From Bacterioplanoides pacificum (GTDB taxonomy: Bacteria; Pseudomonadota; Gammaproteobacteria; Pseudomonadales; Oceanobacteraceae), in the NCBI RefSeq assembly GCF_042648445.1, contig NZ_JBHRYB010000013.1, positions 310,001-374,000 on the forward strand: 64,000 nucleotides of DNA, read 5' to 3'. Below the pieces are notes generated by a model, which saw nothing but the letters and a program-made list of their open reading frames with translations, was not told the DNA's origin and made no database searches. Below are positions 1-8,372 of the stretch, in pieces. How positions within the stretch are numbered: the stretch's first letter is position 1; each line of letters starts with the position of its first letter. The position numbers were made by a program, and so were the translations under genes.

Positions 1-464
1 TCCGGCAGACGTAACGTCAGCTCTTTAATAAAGGTGGCCATATTCGGATTGGATTCAACAGTGGTTTCCCACTTCTTAACACCGAATACTTCTTCGTCGA
101 CTTCGACTTCCATATCCTGTTTCACCGGCACCTGACAAGACAGACGCCAGCCTTCACGGGCCTCACCTTTGGTGAAGTGAGACTCTTCCGTTGGCAGCAT
201 AGAACCACCACCGGATGTCACCTGACACTTACACTGGGCACAGGTACCGCCGCCGCCACAGGCGGAAGACAGGAAAATGTTATTCGCAGCCAGGGTTTGC
301 AACAGCTTACCACCGGCTTCTGTTTCAACGGTGGTTTCACCATTGATCAGAATTTTAACGTTGCCGGTGCTAACCAGCTTGGCACGTGCACTTAAGATCA
401 CCGCAACTAAAGACAGTACGATGACCGTAAACATCACTACGCCGAGGATGATTTCTGGACTCAT
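1..464 (-). CDS. nqrF: Na+-translocating NADH:quinone reductase subunit F, 5' part
   Basis: First 154 codons only; the gene runs off the left edge. NqrF is the NADH-oxidising entry subunit of the sodium-pumping respiratory complex in the inner membrane. Seen: an N-terminal membrane helix (about residues 3-25), then a plant-type ferredoxin domain with the [2Fe-2S] ligands in CGGGGTCAQC and a further Cys in LSC near residue 110. The FAD and NADH domains lie outside the window. The ATG at 464 lies 12 bp after the nqrE stop, so it is the last gene of the nqrABCDEF operon. Nothing unusual in the visible part. Confidence 0.95.
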   Translation of the reverse strand, partial: MSPEIILGVVMFTVIVLSLVAVILSARAKLVSTGNVKILINGETTVETEAGGKLLQTLAANNIFLSSACGGGGTCAQCKCQVTSGGGSMLPTEESHFTKGEAREGWRLSCQVPVKQDMEVEVDEEVFGVKKWETTVESNPNMATFIKELTLRLP

Positions 465-476
465 TGTAATTGCTCC

Positions 477-1091
477 TTACAGTGATACGCCGGAGAAAGA
501 CATAAAGCCCAGCGACATCAGGCCTACCGTCATAAAGGTAATGCCCAGCCCCTGCAGACCCGCAGGAACATCGCTGTACTTCAGCTTTTCACGAATGCCT
601 GCCAGCGCCGTAATCGCCAGCGCCCAACCCACACCTGCACCAATACCGTAAACGGTCGATTCAGCGAAGTTGTAGTCACGCTCAACCATAAACAGCGACG
701 CACCCATGATGGCGCAGTTTACGGTGATCAGCGGCAGGAACACACCCAGCGCGTTGTACAGCGCCGGTACGTATTTATCCAGTACCATCTCCAGGATCTG
801 AACCATGGCGGCAATTACCCCGATATAGGTCAGCAGACCCAGGAAACTCAGATCAACGGAAGCGTAATCCGGCCCCATCCAGGCCCAGGCACCCTCTTTT
901 AATACATAGGTATAAATCAGGTTGTTAACCGGTACGGTAATCGCCAGTACCACAACCACAGCCACACCCAGGCCAATCGCGGTCTGAATCTTCTTCGAGA
1001 TCGCCAGGAAGGTACACATGCCGAGGAAGAACGCCAGCGCCATGTTCTCAACGAAAACGGCCTTAACAAATAAACTGATGTAATGTTCCAT
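477..1091 (-). CDS. nqrE: Na+-translocating NADH:quinone reductase subunit E
   Basis: 204 residues, the usual length for NqrE. It is a polytopic membrane protein, about six helices, related to RnfA; NqrD and NqrE together form a pseudo-symmetric pair that holds an iron centre between half-helices and helps form the sodium path. The N-terminus MEHYISLFVKAVFVENMALA and the NCAIMGASLF segment are typical of the family. Its ATG shares one base with the nqrD stop (TAATG), implying translational coupling within the operon. Confidence 0.96.
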   Translation of the reverse strand: MEHYISLFVKAVFVENMALAFFLGMCTFLAISKKIQTAIGLGVAVVVVLAITVPVNNLIYTYVLKEGAWAWMGPDYASVDLSFLGLLTYIGVIAAMVQILEMVLDKYVPALYNALGVFLPLITVNCAIMGASLFMVERDYNFAESTVYGIGAGVGWALAITALAGIREKLKYSDVPAGLQGLGITFMTVGLMSLGFMSFSGVSL

Positions 1092-1747
1092 TAGTGACCT
1101 CCGTTCTCAGTGTTCGGCAGAATCTTAAAGTCAGCCGCTTCCACTTGCTCGGTTTTCCAGCTGCGCAGTGCCCAGATGAACAAACCAATGATGAAGAACG
1201 CACTTGGTGGCAACAGCAACAGACCATTAGACTGATACCAGCCGCCGTTCGTGATCAGAGGCAGGATTTCGAAGCCAAACAGGCTGCCTGCACCAAACAG
1301 TTCACGGATCGTGGCAACCACAATCAGTACCACGGAATACCCCAGACCATTACCGATGCCATCAAAGAAGCTCAGCACAGGGCCATTCTTCATTGCAAAC
1401 GCTTCAGCACGGCCCATTACGATACAGTTGGTAATAATCAGACCAACGAACACCGACAGCTGTTTGCTGATTTCATAGGCATAGGCCTTCAGTACCTGGT
1501 CAACCACGATAACCAGCGAAGCAATAATGATCATCTGCACGATGATACGAATATTGTTTGGAATGTGGTTACGGATTAACGCAATACCAAAGTTGGAAAA
1601 CGCCGTTACTGAGGTCAGTGCAATACACATAACCAGAGTAACCTGCAGACTGGTGGTTACCGCCAGTGCAGAACAAACACCCAGAATCTGAACCGCAATC
1701 GGGTTCTGGGAAAATAAAGGTTCGGTTAATACGGACTTAACAGACAT
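1091..1747 (-). CDS. nqrD: Na+-translocating NADH:quinone reductase subunit D
   Basis: 218 residues, about six membrane helices, RnfE/NqrD family. Family-typical stretches are PIAVQILGVCSALAVTT near the N-terminus and ITNCIVMGRAEAFA, which contains the conserved Cys of the intramembrane iron site shared with NqrE. Start and stop both share one base with the neighbouring genes (TTAATG junctions), so nqrC, nqrD and nqrE are translationally coupled. Confidence 0.96.
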   Translation of the reverse strand: MSVKSVLTEPLFSQNPIAVQILGVCSALAVTTSLQVTLVMCIALTSVTAFSNFGIALIRNHIPNNIRIIVQMIIIASLVIVVDQVLKAYAYEISKQLSVFVGLIITNCIVMGRAEAFAMKNGPVLSFFDGIGNGLGYSVVLIVVATIRELFGAGSLFGFEILPLITNGGWYQSNGLLLLPPSAFFIIGLFIWALRSWKTEQVEAADFKILPNTENGGH

Positions 1748-2574
1748 TAAGCACCTCCTTTAGCAGTCGCCAGGAACTTGCCGAAGCCGTTCTCACCGAC
1801 CCAGAATTGCACCAGGTTAGAAACACCTTTACTGGTCAGAGTTGCACCAGACAGGCCATCAACACTGTTTTCATCATCAGCAGCAGCTTTACCTTTAACC
1901 ACCTTAATGGCCAGCTCGCCTTTGCTGTTGTACAGCTCTTTACCTTTCCACAGGGCTTTCCAGGAAGGGTTATCCACTTCACCACCCAGTCCCGGTGTTT
2001 CAGCATGAGAATAGAATCCCAGGCCAACAACCGTTTCCAGATCGCCCTCTAATGCCAGGAAGCCGTACAGCGTCGACCACAGGCCATAGCCATGTACCGG
2101 CAGCACCATTTTTTCGACCACGCCGTTATTTTCAACGGTATAAACCGCTGCAAATTTGGCCTGACGTTTAATGCTGGCAATATCTTCATCACCCGGCAAT
2201 TTGCTGGAGAACGCCGGATCTTTCGACGCTTTGCGCTGGTTGTAAGCCGCCAGACCTTTCCCCTGAGGAATTAAGCCAGACGCTTTGATCTCATCCAGTT
2301 CTGCGGCAGTGGCATAACGGCCTTCGCTTAAGTTCACTACTTTTGCAGTGACTTTATCGGCGAACAGCTGTTCGATCTGATCGGCGGATGGTTTTGCACC
2401 TTCCTCAACCAAACCTGCTGCTAACAGAATGTTGTAGTTTTTATCCAGCTGCTTGTTTGCTTGCTGAATTGGCTTCAGCGATACCGCAGCACCGGCTACG
2501 ATGACAGAACAAACCAGACACAACAGGATAGCGACCAGTAAGGTCTTTTGAATGCTGTCGTTATTCGCTGACAC
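1747..2574 (-). CDS. nqrC: Na+-translocating NADH:quinone reductase subunit C
   Basis: NqrC carries covalently bound FMN on the periplasmic side. Seen: one N-terminal membrane helix, then the FMN domain; the flavinylation motif DGLSGATLTS lies about 35 residues before the C-terminus, and its Thr is the expected FMN-phosphate attachment residue. An upstream start at 2610 is open, but the GTG at 2572-2574 gives VSANNDSIQKTLLV, the usual family N-terminus, and has GGAGG eight bases upstream; I chose it (275 residues). The 5' end then overlaps nqrB by 14 bp. The FMN is attached by ApbE, which is not in this window. Confidence 0.95.
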   Translation of the reverse strand: MSANNDSIQKTLLVAILLCLVCSVIVAGAAVSLKPIQQANKQLDKNYNILLAAGLVEEGAKPSADQIEQLFADKVTAKVVNLSEGRYATAAELDEIKASGLIPQGKGLAAYNQRKASKDPAFSSKLPGDEDIASIKRQAKFAAVYTVENNGVVEKMVLPVHGYGLWSTLYGFLALEGDLETVVGLGFYSHAETPGLGGEVDNPSWKALWKGKELYNSKGELAIKVVKGKAAADDENSVDGLSGATLTSKGVSNLVQFWVGENGFGKFLATAKGGA

Positions 2575-3772
2575 GAGCAATCCTCCGCTTGATGTTAGCC
2601 TGGACCACAAAGTGGTCGATCAGAGGGGCAAACAGGTTGGCAAACAGAATTGCCAGCATCATGCCTTCAGGGAAAGCCGGGTTAACCACACGGATCATAA
2701 TCACCATAAAGCCAATCAGCGCACCGAAGAAGAATTTACCCTTGTTAGTCATTGATGCAGAAACCGGATCGGTTGCCATAAAAATCATACCGAAGGCAAA
2801 ACCACCCAGCACCAGATGCCAGTACCATGGCAGCGCCATCATCGGATTGGTATCCGACCCGATGCCGTTAAACAGCAGGGTTGTGGCAACCATACCGATC
2901 ATGACACCCGCCACGATACGCCAGGAAGCAATACCCATCACCAGCAACACCGCACCACCCAGCAGGATAGCCAGCGTTGATGTTTCACCCATGGAACCCT
3001 GAATCGTGCCGAAGAACGCATCCAGCCAGGTCACACCACCGGCAACCACTGAATCCACACCACCTTCAGCGGCATTGCTCAGTGCTGTTGCACCGGAGAA
3101 GCCATCAACAGCCGTCCAGACGGAGTTACCGGACATATCAGCCGGATAGGCGAAGAACAGGAAAGCACGCCCTGTCAGTGCCGGGTTAAGGAAGTTTTTA
3201 CCGGTACCACCGAAAATTTCCTTACCGATCACCACACCAAAGGTAATCCCCAGCGCAACCTGCCACAACGGGATGCTTGGCGGCAGAATCAGGGCAAACA
3301 ACACCGAAGTCACAAAGAAGCCTTCGTTAACCTCATGCTTACGCACAGTGGCAAATAAGACTTCCCAGAAACCACCAACAATAAATACCGTGGCATAAAC
3401 CGGTAAGAAATAAGCAGCACCAAAGACCATATTGTCCCAGACACTGGCGGCGTTATGAGCACCGCCGCCCAGCAAGGCGATCAGCATCTGGCGCCAGCCT
3501 TCAATCGCGGTACCGTTACCGGCCGCAATGGCTTCATTGGCCTGCAGACCAATGTTGTACATACCAAAAAACAACGCCGGGAAGGTACAGACCCACACAG
3601 TGATCATAATACGCTTCAGGTCGATACCATCACGCACGTGAGCGGTGTTATTGGTAACGTTTGGCGGAGAGTACAAGCCGGTATCAATGGCTTCGTACAG
3701 TGGATACATCTTTTCGTATTTGCCACCCTTCTCAAAGTGAGGGGCCAGCTTGTCGAGCATAGAACGCAGCAT
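2561..3772 (-). CDS. nqrB: Na+-translocating NADH:quinone reductase subunit B
   Basis: 403 residues, about ten membrane helices, NqrB/RnfD family. NqrB carries a covalent FMN and riboflavin and forms the main sodium channel. The motif DGFSGATALS holds the FMN-accepting Thr, matching the SGAT motif in NqrC. The C-terminal NPAFPEGMMLAILFANLFAP segment is also typical. It starts 2 bp after nqrA ends, with the GCCCTCC complement of a good ribosome-binding site inside the nqrA tail. Confidence 0.96.
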   Translation of the reverse strand: MLRSMLDKLAPHFEKGGKYEKMYPLYEAIDTGLYSPPNVTNNTAHVRDGIDLKRIMITVWVCTFPALFFGMYNIGLQANEAIAAGNGTAIEGWRQMLIALLGGGAHNAASVWDNMVFGAAYFLPVYATVFIVGGFWEVLFATVRKHEVNEGFFVTSVLFALILPPSIPLWQVALGITFGVVIGKEIFGGTGKNFLNPALTGRAFLFFAYPADMSGNSVWTAVDGFSGATALSNAAEGGVDSVVAGGVTWLDAFFGTIQGSMGETSTLAILLGGAVLLVMGIASWRIVAGVMIGMVATTLLFNGIGSDTNPMMALPWYWHLVLGGFAFGMIFMATDPVSASMTNKGKFFFGALIGFMVIMIRVVNPAFPEGMMLAILFANLFAPLIDHFVVQANIKRRIARVSE

Positions 3773-3774
3773 TA

Positions 3775-5109
3775 TCAGCCCTCCGCTTCGATACGGGTTA
3801 AGTTTTTACGCAGGATCGGACCGTATTCATACTTGCCCGGGCAGACGAAGCTACACAGTGCCAGGTCTTCCTCATCCAGTTCCAGCGCACCCAGATTAAT
3901 CGCTGACTCCATGTCTTCCACGATCAGCGCACGTAACAGCTGAGTCGGCAGGATATCCAGCGGCATAACTTTTTCATAAGCACCGACCGGAACCATGGCA
4001 CGCTCACTACCATTCGTGGTGGTGGTGAACGGGAACAGCTTGTTCATCAGCTTCGACAGGTAAATCGGCATCACTGAGAAACGTTCAGTACCGGCCGTTA
4101 AGTAATGGAGCATCGGACGATCACGTCCTTCAGCCAGAACACTGATCTGATTATGGAAGCGTCCCAGGAACTGATGGCCATCAGCCGCCGTACGACCGCC
4201 AAATACGGAGCCGGAAATAATCCGGTTTTCGCCGTCTTTCAGCTCTCCCGTCGTTACCTGATCCAGATTTGCGCCCAAAGGTACACGAACCAGACGTGGC
4301 TTGTTTACCTGAGGACCCGCCAGAGCAACAACCCGATCGGTATAAAGTTTACCCGTCAGGAACAGAGCACCAAACGCAATTACGTCCTGGTAACCAATAC
4401 TCCAGACAGTGCGGTTCTCACTGACCGCATGCAAAGAGTGGATATGCGTACCGGCCAGACCCGCCGGATGTTTACCGCCAAACTCTTCGGTTTGTTCAAC
4501 ACCTGCCACAGGAATATTCGCAGCCGGCGCCTTACAAACATACAAGGTACCGTCAGTCAGTTGCTTCAGTACCTGCAGACCCGCTTTAAAGTTGTCTGCC
4601 TGTTCGTTAATAACCAGCTCAGGGTTCGCCGCCAGAGGATTGGTATCCATCGCGGTGACAAAGATGGCTTCAGGCTTACTGCCCAGCGCTGGCACCCGGG
4701 AGTACGGACGCGTGCGTAATGCCGTCCACAAACCGGATTTCACCAGATTATCCTGCACATCTGCCGCGGACAAAGACCCCAGCTGGTCGGCTGAATACGC
4801 CTTAAAGGTTTCTTCATCAGTGCCGTCGATTTCGATCACAATCGACTGGAATACCCGACGCTCACCACGGTTTACGGCTTTAACCGTACCCGCAGCCGGT
4901 GCCGTATATTGCACCCCTTCTGTTTTTTTATCGGTGAAAATCACCTGGCCTTTCTTGACTCGATCACCGACCTGAACAGCCATCGTAGGTTTCATACCTA
5001 CGTAATCCGGACCTACCAGCGCAACTTCCGTTACGTTGGCCGATGCCGAAATGACTTGTTCGGGTGCTCCGGTGATTGGTAAGTCGAGACCCTTGTTGAT
5101 ATTGATCAT
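3775..5109 (-). CDS. nqrA: Na+-translocating NADH:quinone reductase subunit A
   Basis: 444 residues, the normal NqrA length. NqrA is the peripheral cytoplasmic subunit, related to RnfC but without the iron-sulfur clusters, and contributes to ubiquinone binding. It opens with INKGLDLPITGAPEQVI, the conserved NqrA start, and has a biotinyl-like hammerhead region (VGDRVKKGQVIFTDKK, about residues 47-62). First gene of the operon; AGGCGAGG just upstream of the ATG serves as ribosome-binding site. Confidence 0.96.
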   Translation of the reverse strand: MININKGLDLPITGAPEQVISASANVTEVALVGPDYVGMKPTMAVQVGDRVKKGQVIFTDKKTEGVQYTAPAAGTVKAVNRGERRVFQSIVIEIDGTDEETFKAYSADQLGSLSAADVQDNLVKSGLWTALRTRPYSRVPALGSKPEAIFVTAMDTNPLAANPELVINEQADNFKAGLQVLKQLTDGTLYVCKAPAANIPVAGVEQTEEFGGKHPAGLAGTHIHSLHAVSENRTVWSIGYQDVIAFGALFLTGKLYTDRVVALAGPQVNKPRLVRVPLGANLDQVTTGELKDGENRIISGSVFGGRTAADGHQFLGRFHNQISVLAEGRDRPMLHYLTAGTERFSVMPIYLSKLMNKLFPFTTTTNGSERAMVPVGAYEKVMPLDILPTQLLRALIVEDMESAINLGALELDEEDLALCSFVCPGKYEYGPILRKNLTRIEAEG

Positions 5110-5422
5110 ACGCCTCGCCTAATCACAGTTGACCCAGAGTACTGACTTCCAAGTACACAAAAAGACGCACAACAAAGCCCTCTCTCCGAAGTTGCTGCAC
5201 GCGAATAGAACCTATTGTTTAAGTTCTGCTCTATTTTGCATTTGGAAACAAATACTTGGACCCATTTCCCAGTAAAAAATCGCGCTAAGTATAATGATCA
5301 GACCATGATTAATCCACCGATGAGGGGCGCATTTGTTTGCCCCTTTTGGCGTAGAAGACCCCCGCTGCGACGAATATGTGGCTTTTGAAGTCAGGCTGAT
5401 CACAAATGACTAAATTTTAGCC
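5110..5422 (-). promoter_or_regulatory. nqr operon leader and promoter region
   Basis: About 310 bp without a convincing gene between nqrA and the GAPDH terminator. A good -10-like hexamer (TATACT on the minus strand, 5288-5293) is followed by a GC-rich TTAGCGCG discriminator. The -35 spaced 17 bp away is weak. This would give a leader of roughly 170 nt. An imperfect inverted repeat GGGGCAAAC..GCGCCCC (about 5325-5345) lies just upstream of the promoter. A 63-codon ORF here has low-complexity, unlike-protein composition and is not called. Confidence 0.4.
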
Positions 5423-5450
5423 AAAAAAAAGCCGTTGCACAGGCAACGGC
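5423..5450 (-). terminator. Rho-independent terminator of the GAPDH gene
   Basis: A perfect 8-bp stem GCCGTTGC/GCAACGGC (5431-5438 with 5443-5450) and 4-nt loop are followed on the minus strand by an eight-T run (5423-5430), 20 bp beyond the GAPDH stop. Confidence 0.93.
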
Positions 5451-5470
5451 TTTGTTATTCGACTCAGCTA

Positions 5471-6919
5471 TCAGCCACGAGCCGGATATACCGGGTAATC
5501 CACACCGCACACCTGCTGCGCAATGCGAACCACCTGACGGCTGTAACCGTATTCGTTATCGTACCAGACGTACAGATTGACACGATTACCGTTAGCAATC
5601 GTCGCCTGAGCATCAACGATACCGGCATGGCTGTTACCCACAAAGTCAGTAGAAACCACTTCCGGTGAGTTGACCCAGTCAATCTGTTTCTGCACATCAG
5701 AATGCAGCGACTGCTCACGCAGGAAGTTATTCACTTCCTCTGCTGTCACCTCTTTGTTCAGATTCAGCGACAGGATCGCCATGGATACGTTTGGCGTCGG
5801 CACACGAATGGCGTTACCGGTCAGCTTACCTTTCAGCTGAGGCAAGGCTTTTGCAACTGCGGAAGCCGCACCGGTTTCCGTGATAACCATGTTCAGCGGC
5901 GCCGAACGACCACGACGATCACCTTTGTGGTAGTTGTCGATCAGGTTCTGGTCATTGGTATAAGAGTGAACGGTCTCTACGTGACCGTTATCGATGCCAT
6001 AAGCATCGTTCATTACTTTCAGAACCGGAGTGATGGCATTGGTGGTACAGGAAGCGGCGGACAGAATTTTGTCGTTCGCCTCAATCACATTGTTGTTGAT
6101 GCCGTAAACCACGTTCTTCAGATCACCTTTACCCGGAGCGGTCAGCAGCACACGCGCTGTACCTTTAGCTTCCAGGTGCTGACCCAGGCCAGCTTCGTCA
6201 CGCCATACGCCGGTATTATCAATCACCAGCGCATTATTGATGCCGTATTGGGTGTAATCGATTTCAGCCGGGTTATTGGCGTAGATAATCTTAATGTAGT
6301 TACCATTAGCGATCAGCGCTTCGTTTTCATGATCGACCGTCAGGGTGCCACGGAAAGTGCCATGAATGGAGTCACGACGCAGCAGCGATGCACGCTTAAC
6401 CAGGTCATCACCTTTACCACGACGCACAACGATGGCGCGCAGACGCAGACCGTTACCGCCACCGGACTTTTCAATCAGGATACGCGCCAGCAGACGACCA
6501 ATACGACCGAAGCCATACAGCACGACGTCACGGTTTTCACCTTCAGCCGGCGCCTGGCCAATCACGTCTTTTAACTCTTCAGCAACGAAGTCTTTGACAT
6601 CGCGGCCGTTGCCTTCATTGCGGAATTTAACCGCCATTTTACCCAGATCGATATGGGCACGAGCGACATTCAGCTCGCTCAGAGCCTGCAGAATCGGGAA
6701 GGTGTCATGAACTGACAGCTCTTGTTTTTCCATATGACGAACAAAGCGGTGCGCTTTCATCAGTTCGATCACAGAACGATTAACAACAGGACGGCCATAC
6801 AAAGCCGTTACTACGTTGTTTTTACGGTACAGACTACCAATCAGAGGAATCATGGCTTCAGCAATCGCTTCACGATCCATCCAGTCTTGTAAACAGGCTT
6901 CGCGCATGTCTTGGCTCAC
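5471..6919 (-). CDS. glyceraldehyde-3-phosphate dehydrogenase, long form
   Basis: Oxidative phosphorylation of glyceraldehyde 3-phosphate to 1,3-bisphosphoglycerate in central carbon metabolism. The Rossmann motif YGFGRIGR follows an N-terminal extension of about 125 residues, and the catalytic Cys is C291 in ASCTTN. Substrate-pocket and C-terminal motifs (TGAASAVAKALP, VWYDNEYGYS) are intact. The GTG at 6919 has GAAGGTGA seven bases upstream and gives 482 residues; the ATG at 6988 would add 23 unsupported residues. Canonical GAPDH has about 330 residues; this extended form is known in Pseudomonas and other gammaproteobacteria, there also near nqr. A gluconeogenic bias is possible but inferred. 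Confidence 0.93.
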   Translation of the reverse strand: MSQDMREACLQDWMDREAIAEAMIPLIGSLYRKNNVVTALYGRPVVNRSVIELMKAHRFVRHMEKQELSVHDTFPILQALSELNVARAHIDLGKMAVKFRNEGNGRDVKDFVAEELKDVIGQAPAEGENRDVVLYGFGRIGRLLARILIEKSGGGNGLRLRAIVVRRGKGDDLVKRASLLRRDSIHGTFRGTLTVDHENEALIANGNYIKIIYANNPAEIDYTQYGINNALVIDNTGVWRDEAGLGQHLEAKGTARVLLTAPGKGDLKNVVYGINNNVIEANDKILSAASCTTNAITPVLKVMNDAYGIDNGHVETVHSYTNDQNLIDNYHKGDRRGRSAPLNMVITETGAASAVAKALPQLKGKLTGNAIRVPTPNVSMAILSLNLNKEVTAEEVNNFLREQSLHSDVQKQIDWVNSPEVVSTDFVGNSHAGIVDAQATIANGNRVNLYVWYDNEYGYSRQVVRIAQQVCGVDYPVYPARG

Positions 6920-7087
6920 GGTTTCACCTTCCAGTAATAATGAGTGGCAAATTTGGGGCGCATAGTATGCCCCGTTTTCGCCGGACAAACAATTATTGGC
7001 CTTTAAACCATAGGTTATTTACCTGAGCCCAGACAAACGCCATAATATACGCAGATCCTGATAAAAACGGCTAAAAAGGACTTTCCC

Positions 7088-7456
7088 GTGCTGAAAACAA
7101 CTTCTGTCATCCTATTCTCTGCGTTATTGACCGCCTGTGGCGGTGGCAACGGCGATGTCATGGAAAGCGGTGGCATTGGCACTGCATCCTCGAAAATTGT
7201 ACGTGACAGCGACAACAATACGACCAAACAGTACACAGCAGAAAGTGATACAGTCTATCGCTTTACAGGAAATAGAAACTACATCCGTATGTACAACTCC
7301 CCAAAACGCATTGAACTTTATGGTGATCACAACACATTGATTGCCTATGGTAACAAGGGTGATGTTGTAATCAGAGGTGACAGCAACAAAGTGTATGCCC
7401 AAACACATATCAAAATCACCGATAACGGCACCAATAACGACATCACGCGTTACTAA
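7088..7456 (+). CDS. small putative lipoprotein with short beta-helix-like repeats
   Basis: 122 residues, GTG start with AAAAAGGA upstream. The lipobox LLTAC puts the lipidated Cys at position 17; +2 is Gly, so outer-membrane sorting is expected. The mature part is Asn/Asp/Gly-rich and repeats a pattern of short strands with N-x-[VIL] turns (GDHNTLIAYGNKGDVVIRGD), as in DUF3060-type small solenoid proteins; that family link is a guess. It is divergent from the GAPDH gene, and its last 14 bp overlap the convergent lipid-kinase gene. No function assigned. Confidence 0.7.
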   Translation: MLKTTSVILFSALLTACGGGNGDVMESGGIGTASSKIVRDSDNNTTKQYTAESDTVYRFTGNRNYIRMYNSPKRIELYGDHNTLIAYGNKGDVVIRGDSNKVYAQTHIKITDNGTNNDITRY

Positions 7457-8333
7457 CCAGTACATTTAACGCCTGATCTTCCATCTCCAGCAGCAATGGC
7501 AACTCTGCCAAAGAGTCGCCATCAGCCTGCACCGCCTCACGTTGCTGGCGTCCCGGTATTTCAACCTCAACACGGCGCGCGGCGACGGAAACCACACCGG
7601 GCATACGCTCCATAATTCCCAGCGGCAGGCCTGACAAAGCAACAAGAAAGGTCAGCGGATTAGCACCGGAAATCATCAACACCTGAGTTGTCTTATGACT
7701 CAGATCAGCCTGACGCGATAACACAAAGGAACCACCATAGTAACGGCCATTGGTAATAACCACGGAGTTAGCCAGATGAGTCTGACCATCGACCAGCAAG
7801 CGGTACTGTTTTTTACCGAAGTGGCGTAACTGCTTCAGCATTGACCAGACATACGCCAGTTTTCCCACTCGCTTTTTCAGCGCCAGGTTAACCTTATCCA
7901 CCACCCAGGCATCATAACCAATCCCCACCATCAGCAGAAAACGACGGTTATTAGCCCGTCCGGGGTACACAGCCCGGGTATTCTCTCCGAGAATAATATC
8001 CGCCAGCTGCCGGGGCGATTTAGGCAACCGCAACTCAAGCGCCAGCACATTAGTCGTTCCGGTAGGAATCAGAGCCAGCCGATAACTGTCCGACGGGCGA
8101 TCAACCAGGCCGTTGACCACCTCATTAACAGTACCATCACCACCCGCAGCAACCACAACATCCAGCTCACCCGCATAACTCTGCAGATACGTGGTGGCAT
8201 CCCCGGCACCACGCGTCAGGTACAGTTCAACCTCCGCACCACCGGCTTCCAGATATTGCTTCACCGCGTCGACCCGGGCTCGTTTGCCGGCACCGGATAC
8301 CGGGTTAAAAATGATTAATACCGATCGGGACAC
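7443..8333 (-). CDS. YegS/DAGK-type lipid kinase
   Basis: Diacylglycerol-kinase catalytic family, cytoplasmic or membrane-associated; phosphorylates a lipid or sphingosine-like substrate with ATP. Seen: FNPVSGAGKRA near the N-terminus (nucleotide phosphate loop), the family signature GGDGTVNEVVNGL (about residues 71-83), and PTGTTNVLALEL. The TTG at 8354 is open, but the GTG at 8333 places GAGG eight bases upstream and starts directly at the first beta strand (296 residues). It lies 40 bp beyond the CHASE2 kinase stop on the same strand and may be co-transcribed with it. The natural substrate cannot be told. Confidence 0.88.
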   Translation of the reverse strand: MSRSVLIIFNPVSGAGKRARVDAVKQYLEAGGAEVELYLTRGAGDATTYLQSYAGELDVVVAAGGDGTVNEVVNGLVDRPSDSYRLALIPTGTTNVLALELRLPKSPRQLADIILGENTRAVYPGRANNRRFLLMVGIGYDAWVVDKVNLALKKRVGKLAYVWSMLKQLRHFGKKQYRLLVDGQTHLANSVVITNGRYYGGSFVLSRQADLSHKTTQVLMISGANPLTFLVALSGLPLGIMERMPGVVSVAARRVEVEIPGRQQREAVQADGDSLAELPLLLEMEDQALNVLVSNA

Positions 8334-8372
8334 GCCTGCCGCCTCAAGAAACAAAAGCGCGCATTATACGCG

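Noticed and set aside
1094..1579. Long plus-strand frames antisense to nqr genes (also over GAPDH, aceA, nqrA, thiC)
   Set aside because: Shadows of well-supported genes on the other strand; no start signals or protein-like motifs.
5212..5403. 63-codon minus-strand frame upstream of nqrA
   Set aside because: Spans the likely nqr promoter, composition unlike a protein, no ribosome-binding site or family likeness.
5380..5405. Possible CRP site (TGTGATcagccTGACT) near the nqr region
   Set aside because: Only one half-site fits; the second arm does not match TCACA.
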